Shown here: positions 32,881-42,231 of the stretch, in pieces
Layout: each line of letters opens with the position of its first letter
How positions within the stretch are numbered: position 1 is the stretch's first letter
Source of the DNA: Neoechinorhynchus agilis
Taxonomy: Eukaryota; Acanthocephala
Reading direction: 5' to 3'
Length of the DNA stretch: 64,000 nucleotides
Assembly: GCA_051530055.1 (NCBI GenBank)
Contig: CM121342.1
Coordinates: forward strand, 12,338,001 to 12,402,000
The notes under the pieces: generated by a model
What the model saw: only the letters and a program-made list of their open reading frames with translations
Told to the model about the DNA's origin: nothing
Database searches by the model: none
Program-made: the position numbers and the translations under genes

Positions 32881-34586
32881 ATGGAGACGGATCCTGAGAA
32901 GCAAAAAAATTACTTGCAAAAGGACGGACCGATTCAAAAAGTGAAGCACATCTTGGAGTGTCGCATTTGTAGTGGATTTCTGAGAAAGCCGGTCCGAAAT
33001 GTAGAGTGTTTGCATGCATGTAAGTTTATTTTTTACGCCAAAATCGAAGCAAATCGATCATAGTTTGCGCTGAATGTGCAAAGGAAAGAATGGACCAATT
33101 GAGTAAATATAGTTGTCCAAATTGCATTAGTTTGGCAAAGTCGGAGGATATACTGCGAAATATGTGGTATGTATAATACAAAAATCAAGATTAAGTTACT
33201 TATTGTATCTCCTAAAATAAGTTTATTTTTGTTTATTTTCGTTCAAATTTTTGTTAAAATTTTTTATCCAATTTTTAGTTCTCAAGAATCGACGTTTTAT
33301 ACTTTTCATAAAGAAGTCGTTTATTTATATGTGTTCTTTGGTGATTATAAAAATAGACTGATTTATTGATCTCAATATTTCGTCCGTTTCGTCGGATATC
33401 TGCAGGTTATTAAAGTATATTATTCGCACGACGAAATATTGAGATCAATAAATCAGTCGTCATTTTTATAATCACCAAAGAACACACTTATACTTTTCGT
33501 AGAGCCTAAAGTATTTCTAATAAGAATCGGAGAGCTGTGCTCTGTCGTAGTATTTGGCATAATCAATTTACAATTTCCGATTCATAACTGTCGTTCAGTC
33601 CTGACGAAAGCTTAGACCGGATTGTGCGAGCTTTTACGGAAAGCCCTATCACTCAAGAGGACTTTCTGTGCATCAAACTAACTCTGCTCAACAACAATCT
33701 GCAATGCCCAACTGTGCAGCCATTTCCAACTAAATCATATTTTCAAGTTTCGCCTCAAATGCCTGTTAGACCTCTCATGAAGCTCCTTCGTCAACGAATG
33801 CAGCTTGATTCCGAGGAAACGATAGAGTTCAGAACTGTAATTGGATTAGTGAAGATAGACGAAGAAACAAGAATATCTGAGCTTGTTAAGAATTGTCAAG
33901 ACACTACATTGCCAAACAGGTTACTGAACATATTCGTTAATCTGGGACCACTGAAAAGTAATCACCACAAAGGATCCATTGCAAGTTCGCCGAAAAACCC
34001 GTCAACGTCGTGCGCAATACCACCATGTTTAGCCAAGAAATCAATCATGTTATCGAATCGAACTATTGACGGAAATCCGAGGAAAAACTCACGCAGGAAT
34101 GGACCTAGTTGGGAGCGAGTGTATGAAGTTCACGGGATTGCAAAACGTCAGCATGGAAAGGCATCAGTTGCAGAAGTAAAGCCAACGTTTTCTAACAACG
34201 ATGGGAAAAAAAGTGTTCCATGGACTTATAATGTTCCTGGACGAAATTTTCAACGAGGTACAAGCCTACCGTCTCGTAATCAGTTTAAAAGCTCCTATAA
34301 ATCCCGTGAAGGCATTTCCTATCCAGCGACTTTAAGTCAATCTCTATTACAGAAACCTCCACCGAACTCCAAATACGTTTGGATTCTACCGAAAGGAGTC
34401 ACCTTGCATGAGTCAAGTCAAGCGGTGAAACAGAGAAAAGTACAATCGGAACTATTAACAATTTCCGATGTTCGAACAATGAAATCCACGCACACCTCTC
34501 GGCCATCTCTTCGACGTCTTAGCATTGAATGCAATGTGGCATCAGTTATTAATGATCTACTTGAAAAAGTCGATGGTTTCTTTTAA
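32881..34586 (+). CDS. RING-finger protein, Polycomb group ring-finger (PCGF) type
   Basis: Three exons: 32,881-33,019, 33,064-33,166 and 33,599-34,586, giving 409 aa in frame. The RING is complete across the first intron: ECRIC, then ECLHAFCAEC and SCPNC (C-x2-C, C-x-H, C-x2-C, C-x2-C). The pattern ECLHxFCxxC is that of PCGF/BMI1/RING1 proteins, E3 subunits of Polycomb repressive complex 1. After the second intron, PDESLDRIVRAF and about 110 residues to IFVNLGP fit the ubiquitin-like RAWUL domain in position. The C-terminal half is basic and Ser/Pro-rich. PCGF is favoured over RING1, but the assignment is not firm. Intron 2 (432 bp) contains a hammerhead-bearing hairpin. Confidence 0.75.
33329..33488. 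repeat. Hairpin element in RING gene intron 2
   Basis: Inverted repeat of about 160 bp: TGTTCTTTGGTGATTATAAA at the left and its complement at the right, with arms of about 55 bp and an unpaired middle. It shares its outer sequence and core with the hairpin at 36,699-36,906. The left arm has the ribozyme-like core on the minus strand (33,378-33,405). Confidence 0.85.
33378..33405 (-). ncRNA. Degenerate hammerhead-like core
   Basis: Minus strand: CUGCAGA in place of CUGANGA (A6 changed to C), UA, UCC, loop, GGA, C, GAAA, followed by UAUUGA..UCA as a partial stem III. Related to the better copy at 36,746-36,773. The core change would be expected to abolish cleavage. It is antisense to the RING gene. 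Confidence 0.5.
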
Positions 34587-34625
34587 CTGAACAGAACACT
34601 TTAACTTGAGGAGAATGAAGCTTTG

Positions 34626-34631
34626 AATAAA
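34626..34631 (+). terminator. Polyadenylation signal of RING gene
   Basis: AATAAA 40 bases after the stop codon of the RING-finger gene, a normal position for a short 3' UTR. Confidence 0.6.
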
Positions 34632-34970
34632 CTTACATTGAACTCGTGTAAGTCTTTGGGTACTTAAGTTTAGGGCATCACATCGGAAATTGTGCACTTC
34701 TAGCAAAATTAAATCTTAAATATGCCGAATGAATTTTTAATACAAAAAGAGGGAATGGATGCTCCTAAAAGTTCTCGAAATTTGCATTGCTCAAGATGAC
34801 GAATATAAAAAATCTTGGAGTTTTTAAATTGACACTTGGGCGGGCTGTTTAACACACTTCATATCTCAACGCGCTTATGTAGATTCCCGAGAAAGCCTTT
34901 AGACGGGGAAAGCTCAACAATAAAGATGTTTTTTTATTGAGCATTGCATTCGGGTGGTTGGATATGTTGT

Positions 34971-35102
34971 TATTTAGGTCGCTTGTCGACATCCGAGGGA
35001 GATCGCCTTAAAGACGAATGAATATTTCGACCGATTGAATTCGAAATATTCATTCGCCTTTAATGATCCCCCTCAGGTGTTGACAAGCGATCTAAGTAAA
35101 TA
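34971..35102. repeat. Hairpin repeat, family 3
   Basis: Inverted repeat: arms 34,971-35,030 and 35,041-35,102, with mismatches, around a 10-bp loop. Arms contain TTTAGGTCGCTTGTCGAC and AAAGACGAATGAATATTTCG. Single-arm relatives lie at 11,522 and 24,995. It shares the layout (..GACCTAAA.., TTCGAAA) with family 2. Confidence 0.85.
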
Positions 35103-35219
35103 GAGATTTTTCTGTATCATTACAACAGCTCAAGTGTCAATTTAAAAACAAAACTTAATCCTTTTTCAGGGTCTTGCAAAACCGGGACGTATAACTCATA
35201 CCTTAGGATGCTCCTCAGG

Positions 35220-35660
35220 CTATGAATTTTTCACCATTACTCTCTGAGATAAAAGAGGAACCTTCTCAGTTTGCTTGTTAAATGTGTGAAGCTGTTCGGT
35301 GAGCGAACCTGCTTGACAATAAAATTCGGTAGTACCTTTATTCGAAAGCAACGATTGAAGCGCATGTAGCGGACAGACGACGAGGACTTTCCACGTACGT
35401 ATTTTTGAACACTTACGAAACGCTTTGAACCAAACCGCGGCCTCCTTGGGCCAAACACCATTCAAGGTTCAACCCAGGTCAAGGGGTCAAACTTTTGACT
35501 TCCATGAAGTACCAAGCGAGTGACCCATTGGAACTTTCGCTTACGGAATCGCTGCTCATGGCAGAAGGGGTGAAAAGTAAGACTGCTGGTCGTAGAGAGC
35601 AGACGGTCAGCGTAAGACTGTTGAACCAAAGGGACAGGTTGACTATTTCACTGACCATAC
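35220..35660 (-). repeat. Unclassified repeat, copy A
   Basis: The reverse complement of about 35,400-35,640 matches 39,060-39,330 (for example CAATGGGT.ACT.GCTTGGTACTTCA and GGTGTTTGGCCCA). A short frame on the minus strand reads NGVWPKEAAVWFKAF. Two inverted copies 3.5 kb apart indicate a mobile element, but I do not recognise the family. Confidence 0.55.
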
Positions 35661-35928
35661 TCTAACTACCTTTCTGGGTTGTTTTGTTGGACCCTGAATA
35701 AGGACTAAAACTCCAAAGTATTGGTCCTAAATAAAACATTTTTTCAACCGTGTATATTGCTCAAATAAGGACAATCAAAAGGAGAACATGCGACTGACTG
35801 AGGACACTAAAGTTTTTGAGAGGAGTTTTGCGCACTAAGATCGCAGGATTAAAATTAATCATTGCAAAAGCATGAGAATTTAAATCTCGTTCGTTTCTTA
35901 CAAGAACTCACTTGAGCATATTGTTCAA

Positions 35929-36312
35929 TCATCTGGCAGTTGCAGACACTCGATTGACAGCTATTTGATCGAAATTATACAGAAAGGGCGAAGGCGGAAA
36001 CTCATTGTGCATTCTTCGATATTCTCTCCTGGTCTGATCAACGTGATTGAGAGTGGCTGTATTCTTTTTTGAAGAGCGGTCGTGACGATCAGTGAAATCG
36101 TTTATAAAATGTTCTTGATTGCAAAACATGGTGCCTGCTTGTTTATTGTTACGAATATTAAGTTGTTCGTAAGGCTGAGGTGTAAACGGAGGAGATTTAT
36201 CATAATAATCATGAAATTTTTCCATTAATTTCCGCTTGCTTAAGATTATTGGTTGCTGGTTAAGCTTTCGCTTACGGCGTGGATGCCGGATCGTTTCTAG
36301 AACGTTACCCAT
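35929..36312 (-). CDS. Small uncharacterised basic protein
   Basis: A 127-codon open frame from ATG at 36,312: MGNVLETIRHPRRKRKLNQQ, Lys/Arg-rich at first, later Asn/Asp-rich with Pro pairs (SPPFTPQPYEQL, FPPSPFLYNF). No domain is recognised. The MGNVLE start could allow N-myristoylation, but the residue at position 6 is not Ser/Thr, so this is weak. No introns or partner exons were found. It could be chance, though the composition is protein-like. Confidence 0.35.
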   Translation of the reverse strand: MGNVLETIRHPRRKRKLNQQPIILSKRKLMEKFHDYYDKSPPFTPQPYEQLNIRNNKQAGTMFCNQEHFINDFTDRHDRSSKKNTATLNHVDQTRREYRRMHNEFPPSPFLYNFDQIAVNRVSATAR

Positions 36313-36698
36313 TTTGAACTGTGCTGACTAACTTAGCAACCAGCGGGTAGAGTTTGATGAAACGTTTAAATAAGAATTGTAAATGTACGGGTTCCTTAAT
36401 GTCATGAGTACAAAGGAATTTCGGCGTAACGGAAAAAGCGTTCAAGCAAGAGTGAAGTAATGAAACACTTTCATTTGACACAAGTGTACCAAAGTGACAA
36501 TGAAACATTGTTGACGCTTTTATTGAAGCGTTTGATTGGTCTGACTTATGTCTGCCATGCATGTTAATACATTATGGTTCCATTATTTGGCATTGAAGGT
36601 CGATGGACATTTTGCCGATAAAAGATTTCACTTCCCAAATATACTGGTGACCTGAAGGTACATGGGTCCTATTCTTTGTGGATTAAGAAATAACGTGC

Positions 36699-36906
36699 GT
36701 TCTTTGGTGATGAGAATAATAGATATTGATTCATTGTTCTCAATATTTCGTCCGTCTCGTCGGACTTCTTCAGGTCGTTTAAGTGTTTTACTCGCTGCTG
36801 GAGTGTTGTATTCGCTGCGAATGAAACACTTAAACAACCTAAAGTCCGACGAGACGAAATATTGAGAACAACGAATCAATATATATTCTTCTCATCACCA
36901 AAGAAC
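36699..36906. mobile_element. Hairpin element with best-formed hammerhead-like core
   Basis: Inverted repeat running from GTTCTTTGGTGATGAG (36,699) to CTCATCACCAAAGAAC (36,906), arms about 90 bp with a few differences, and a central 30-bp unpaired region. The left arm carries the ribozyme-like core on the minus strand; in the right arm the CUGAAGA box is altered. It is a sister of the 33,329 hairpin. Confidence 0.85.
36746..36773 (-). ncRNA. Hammerhead-type ribozyme-like core with stem III
   Basis: Minus strand: CUGAAGA, A, GUCC, loop GACGAGAC, GGAC, GAAA, then UAUUGA, a 9-base loop, UCAAUAU and C. The A of GAAA plus UAUUGA pairs with UCAAUAU (7 bp), and the following C at 36,722 is in the position of the scissile C17. 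One extra A precedes stem II. Stem I is not obvious. This is the most complete ribozyme-like fold in the window. Confidence 0.65.
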
Positions 36907-37073
36907 ATGAACAACATCTTTTATAAGAAATAAACGTGTTATTATTATAGAAAAATCGTATGTTTAAAATTCACAGGCTGACGATTTGATGCTTAAGCGA
37001 AGTAACCTTTGTATGAAAGCTTTGAAAACGAGCAGCGGTGTTGAATATAGATTTATCCGCCTTCAGGCAAAAA

Positions 37074-37978
37074 ATGACTTCCTGGAACGAAACTGTTAAT
37101 GGTAACCGTAGCAATTGTAATGCGGAAAAATATTCAATTTTTTTAATTCTCCTTTTAGTTGAGATGAAGACACGCACTTCGGCACATCCAGCAATAAATC
37201 GCACGTTCGAAGAACGCCATTTGTTCACAGACCAGAATCGCTTCAGTGTTCCGGATGAATTTTCGATATTGCTTGAATATTTACTGGAGCAGTTAACTAT
37301 TTTAAAGCCCATGAATGACCACATAAACGACTTTTTAATAGAAATTCTCGAGAAACTCCTACGTGCTAAACAAAGCAATAATTCCGAGCCGTACAATGAT
37401 TTTCCAAGGTATGTGAAGAAGCTTCTAAGACGTGTTCAGGGTACGGGCGACCCTTCGAGCTATTTTGAAATGGTTAGTTGCTACGTAGACAATGAAGGCA
37501 ATTCGACGAAGTCTAACGGAGCAGATACATTGCATGCCGATGAGAAACGGCGTGAACACCAAATATGCAATCGACCCGTATCGATTATGTTTTATTTTGT
37601 AACATTTTCCCGGATCCCTATCAACCTCCATTAGTTTCTTGAAAACCTTTTTGTTAGTTAGTTTAAATAATTGCATAAGATTAAAAAACCGATTGCTAGA
37701 AAATATGTATGGTCTGCTTACCTTACTGCATATTGTACAATCGAGAATTTGCGGGAAATCAGCAAAGCGATGCGGGTCGGTTCTTAACAACCGTTAATGA
37801 CGAGATCTCGTCTCAACTGATGCACTTGATTGACTGTTCCGTCACATGGAAAACCCAAAGAAGCGTCGTCGAAACTGAAAAAAGCGTGTTTGATTGGAAA
37901 TCCATCGAGGCAAAGGATGAAAAATCTCAGGCAGAAGTAAACGACGATAATGTGAGAATTATCCGTTGTTTTAAGTAA
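37074..37978 (+). CDS. Uncharacterised 220-aa protein
   Basis: Three exons fit GT-AG rules and one frame: 37,074-37,101, 37,159-37,577 and 37,763-37,978. The protein starts MTSWNETVN, has an amphipathic helical stretch (FSILLEYLLEQLTILKPMND, LIEILEKLLRAKQ), then YVKKLLRRVQGTGDPSSYFEM, and ends DDNVRIIRCFK. No signal peptide or membrane segment is seen. I do not recognise a family. An AATAAA five bases after the stop supports a real gene. The second intron (185 bp) is the least sure. Confidence 0.55.
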
Positions 37979-37982
37979 ACTG

Positions 37983-37988
37983 AATAAA
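37983..37988 (+). terminator. Polyadenylation signal
   Basis: AATAAA just after the stop codon of the 220-aa gene. Confidence 0.5.
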
Positions 37989-37989
37989 G

Positions 37990-39045
37990 ATTTCTTTCAT
38001 TTACTTAAATGTGAGAGCAAATTTTGAAAAATCTATCTAAATATATAAAGTCCAGAAAAAACAAACGAAGCGTAATATTTCGAAGTGAGCTCTAGTATAT
38101 TCCAAAAAGTGTAAATATTTTTTTAGGAAATTGCAGTTTTTCTTCTTTGACTAGTCTTAAAAAAGCAATAACATTTTTTATCATATCACGAAGATCCTTC
38201 GGAATGGTAAATATTGGATTGGATGGTGGTGAACATAAAAGGAATCTTGAACCGGGATTACGCTCACCACTATCCAATAAAAATTTTGTGTGGGAGATAT
38301 TACGATTACTCAAATATTTTCCGTATAAAAACTTTAATTTCGTAATAATGATGAAATATACCTACAAAATCTGAATAATCGGCTGGGTAAAATTGAACAT
38401 CAGCTCTTTGTTTTAGATCCGAAGATATTTTACGTTTCTTAGCTTATGCGTAATTCACTTCACACGCCACTGCAATTTTTGTCAGCCATCCGAAACAATA
38501 AATAACCCACCGTTACACATTCACTCATTTTGGTTAAATCTTCATCTCATTTATCAAGCGAATAACGGAACGTCAACGAAACTCGTCTTGGACTGATCGA
38601 CCATATCACCAACTTCGTGCTACTTTCTGTTTAATATATTCTCTGAGGCCGTCTCTAAATGGAGCTCGTTTATTCCGTACATTTAGTGAGAAACATACTT
38701 CTTGGATTTAGGCCAACCGATCGGAAATACCGGGCTTTAAAACCAACAAACGCGTCGTCTAAAATAGGTCCACAATAATGTATCAATGTCAGTGTTTCAA
38801 GACTCGTTGATAGAACAAAAATTCGAACGGTGCCCACCAAAAACACCCAAAGCGGTTATACGATGGACGAATGGTATCATTTGGTAGATTGTCGATTGAC
38901 TTGTCAATCGCATGTTATCTTTTTGATTGCCCTTCTTTGAGCGCCACACGCGGCTGAAAACAAATGTTTATTTGTGACCAATACTTCGGAGTTTTACTCC
39001 TTATTCAGAGTACAACAAAAACGCGCAATCTACAAAGGTAGAGTT
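37990..39045. other. Intergenic, no gene seen
   Basis: Only short, unconvincing frames on both strands. 38,200-38,300 has open frames on both strands, but neither resembles a known protein or has supporting splice sites. Confidence 0.5.
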
Positions 39046-39425
39046 AGAATAAGGCCATTGAAGAGTCTAACCCGTCCCCTTGGGTCCAACAGTCTCCCCT
39101 TGGTCGTCTCCTCCCTACGACCATCAGTCCCACCTTTCAACTCTTCCGAGATGAGCAGTGATTCCGAAAGCGAATGTTCCAATGGGTTACTTGCTTGGTA
39201 CTTCACGGAAGTCGAAAGCTTCACTTTTTGTCATGGATAGAATATCGAGTGGTGTTTGGCCCATGGTGTCGACAAGTAGGAGACCGCGTACCACCGTTTT
39301 CGGTGATGAACCAAGCGATATATACTGCGATGTATAAGACGACAAGAATTTATTCATCTTCGCCGGGGGCTATAAGGACCGCTGTTGAGGTTTTAAACAG
39401 AATGTTCGCTCTAGACTGCAACTGA
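39046..39425 (+). repeat. Unclassified repeat, copy B
   Basis: Inverted relative of 35,220-35,660 over at least 250 bp. Short open frames exist (MSSDSESECSNGLLAWYFTE), but no family match is recognised. Confidence 0.5.
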
Positions 39426-39649
39426 GATCGGGAAATTGAGAGGCTTCAACGTCGACCGAAATTGGTTGGTGGACGTTCGTAGAAGAAGGAAGGAATTGCG
39501 ATTCCAAAAAGTTCGTTTTGTTCTAACAAAAACGAGCAATAAATTTTCTAATGAAAGAGACGGACGGCAATGGCCTTTGAAAATATGCTACTAACAGAGA
39601 GAGACATTGTCAAAAATGCTAATTTTCAGCGAATTCGTGTAAGAAACCA

Positions 39650-40110
39650 TAAGTTATGAATATGAAGAATAAAGACTTCCAAATACGAGTTCGAGAATGT
39701 CGATGTATAACAATGGTTTTTTGCAATGCAATCGGTACCCTTCAAATGTGGTGGCAGCATCGTCGGCATTAAATCGAAAACTGAAGAAGGATAAATAATC
39801 CGCCGGGTTGTCCCTCGTCATTCTTAACCGCTCGGTTGTGTTTATTGTATTGAACCTCTGTTCCAATTCATCCACTTCGGACGTCGCCCTGTAGAGAAGT
39901 GGCACGTCTTCCACATACCTTAGCTACATCGTTTTTTCGGTAATGTGTGGAAAAAACGTGCTGCTTCCCCCTAAGTCCAAGAGCCAAATGGCCAAAATTG
40001 GAGCAATACTGCAGTTCCCCGTAGCCAACTCTTGGACTTGCAAATAGAGCCTATTTCCATACTTGAAGAGATTGCATTTGAGAATCAAGCGTATGAGCAT
40101 TAAAGACATT
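39650..40110 (-). mobile_element. Penelope-like RT fragment
   Basis: Minus strand: FKYGNRLYLQ..IAPILA (PLE block FxFxGxxYxQxxG..SPxLA), then VEDVPLLYRATSEVDELEQR (the YVDD box region) and FNTINTTERLRMT. The order and wording fit PLE reverse transcriptase. It is diverged and broken by a frame change near 39,920. The upstream side abuts the family-2 tandem array at 40,099-40,303. Confidence 0.65.
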
Positions 40111-40303
40111 TTTAACCTCTTCGGTGGTGTTAGTTAGATCTCCACTAGGGAAATAATTTCTTATTGAAGATGTTTCGAACCTCGTCGGGAATCTTATTTA
40201 GGTCTTCACTCGGTAAAGAATATTTTTACTAAAGACGTTTAGAACCTCGCCGATTGTTAGTTAGGTCTTCACTCGGTAAAGATTTTTTCCTTTTACTAAC
40301 ATA
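40099..40303. repeat. Tandem array of family-2 repeats
   Basis: Two full units of about 65 bp plus partial units on both sides: AGTTAGATCTCCACTAGGG..GAAGATGTTTCGAACCTCGT, then TTTAGGTCTTCACTCGG..AAAGACGTTTAGAACCTC, then TTAGGTCTTCACTCGG. On the minus strand each unit reads CCGACGAGGUUCGAAAC or a variant. Hammerhead-bearing retroelements often form such short tandem or dimeric arrays. Confidence 0.8.
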
Positions 40304-40324
40304 ACCTTTAAAATTTCGGAGCAG

Positions 40325-42195
40325 AAATCATTCACACCATCGCTCTGGATCACTCAGCTGCCGTCCTGGTGTAACGGTCCAAAGGACGGATGCAGCGTTC
40401 CCCTGTTGCACAGCCAGGCTTATGTTTTGTAGGAGGAATGCTCCTGTCCTCGGATTGCCAGTGATTCGTCTCAATCTCTTAGACAATTGCTTCACAACCA
40501 GGTCCTGCGCCGCGGTACCAAACGACCCGAGTGTCTCGTCGCCAAAGGTTCCACGATCGCTCCGCAGCGGCAGCGATGGGATGTGCAAATCGATACCCCA
40601 AGTCTCAGGGACACTGCAATTCTTACTGTCTCATCGAAGAGAAGGGTGCCCACAGGAGCGATTGGGATAGCGTTGAGCCAAGCACCCGATTCTCTGAGAC
40701 CGCCGCCAATCGAGTTCGGTTCAGCAGATCACGAGAATCTGAAATTAAAGAGTAATGAATTCTCGCTACCAGGGGTGAATCGCAAACTGATTGTTTGCAA
40801 CCATTGACGGATACTTGCTCGCTGCCTGAATCTTCACATCAAAGATTAAGGGCCTCCACGAAATCTTCATCCAATGTGTAATTCTCTTCAAAAAAAGATT
40901 GAACTATTTCGCGGCTTGTTTCATGCGATCCCAAATAAGCTGGCAGAGAAATATCAGCTGCTTTTCGGATACCCAAACCGCCGGACGACACCATAAGGAC
41001 GCTTGACGCCAGGCCTCGTTTGACAGCTGAGTATTTAAAATTTTCCCGAAAGAGGCTTTCACCGTCTCGTCTAATTTTGAAAGCTTATTCTTATGTCTAA
41101 AAAAGGTGCTGTGCGCAGCTTATACAGCAATTTTGGAATGAAGAGGGTGTTCGTGATCAGGAACAGAGCCTCATGAGAAGATAATTCATCAACTCGTTCG
41201 CACAGCACCGAAAGTTGCGGTTGAAGATTGGCAATCTCTGCTTCAACATTAGAACCAAAAATGCAGCTTCCTAGAAGACTTAACCGGTCTAGAGTGGTCA
41301 ATTTATCCCGGGGGCCAGATTCTGAAAATCTTTCGTGATAATTTGTCTGGACGCCTCATCGTCCACGTTCATCACTAAAATCTCGCATTTCGCAGCATTC
41401 CATGCAAATTTTCGCCGTCTCCTTCACGAGTATCTCCAAATCGCGCAGTACTACAGTGGGCTTACCTCTGAGCGTGGCATCATCCAGGTACCAGTCGTTA
41501 AAGCTGGACTGGATGGAGTGCGCGACGGAACTGACAGAGTGAGAAGGCTATTGGGCCAAAAGCATCCTCTTGTTGAAATCCTCTTTCTGACCACAAAACG
41601 TGATTATTGAACAACAAGGGTGTTGGAGTCCCATAGGCATTAACGAAATAGCGAAATGCTTCTGGTGCGTGATCTCTAACTACGTCGAACAAATCTGCTC
41701 GGTGAACTGTGTTGAATGCATTTTTGAAATCACATTTCAAGATCACGCACGGCTTTGAATTTCCGGTGATTAAAGTGCGTTGCGAATGAACGATCGCCTC
41801 TGCGCCACAAGGTGTAAAGCAGCCTAACTGAGTAGGGCGAAGCAGTATCCCTACTTTTTCCGCGATCTTTTTTTATAAAATTTGTGCTGTTAAGCGGCTC
41901 AGAGTTGTTCCAATTGCAACGGGATGAGGTCGGAGCAAGTCAAGCCCGTGAGCTGATCCGTTAGCAAAAGAAGAAATTGCCACCTTCAATTCTGATTTCG
42001 ATGATAAAACATAAGGGATCGTACCGATGGAGGAGGATTTCACGAAATGCTGCCGACCGCCGTCACTCGGATTTTTAGAACGAAGAGTTCGTAAAGTTTC
42101 TTCGTTATTTTTGGCGACTTGCTCCTGTGACATCTCCGTCTGCGAGCTACAAAGAACGCTTTTGGTGGTGGTCACGCTCCTGTACACACTAATTA
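40325..42195 (-). mobile_element. FVP-RT retroelement, longest copy
   Basis: Minus strand, in order: N-terminal linker (ETLRTLRSKNPSDGGR, ISSFANGSAHGLDLLRP, near 42,130-41,930); RT block A LKCDFKNAFNTVHRADLF (41,740); SERGFQQEDAFGPIAF where QQGDPLGP is usual; the post-RT block LLGSCIFG and SSHEALFLITNTLFIPKLLY (41,280-41,100); WLNAIPIAPVGTLLFDE (about 40,680); a Cys-rich RCRCGA; and the C-terminus ETLGSFGTAAQDL..RTGAFLLQNISLAV..GNAASVL (40,550-40,390). I know this order from an invertebrate RT family found in corals, molluscs and crustaceans, but cannot give its clade name. Several frame changes and the altered QQED box mean it is dead. Confidence 0.8.
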
Positions 42196-42231
42196 CGTAT
42201 AGAATATATATTTGCCATTGTTAAATTGATA

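Noticed and set aside
34971-35102. Family-3 repeats as hammerhead ribozymes
   Set aside because: TTCGAAAT is present but no CUGANGA box can be placed with a stem II in any of the three copies.
36305-36562. 85-codon minus frame upstream of the small basic protein
   Set aside because: Overlaps the proposed start of the 35,929-36,312 frame, has no domain and no supporting signals.
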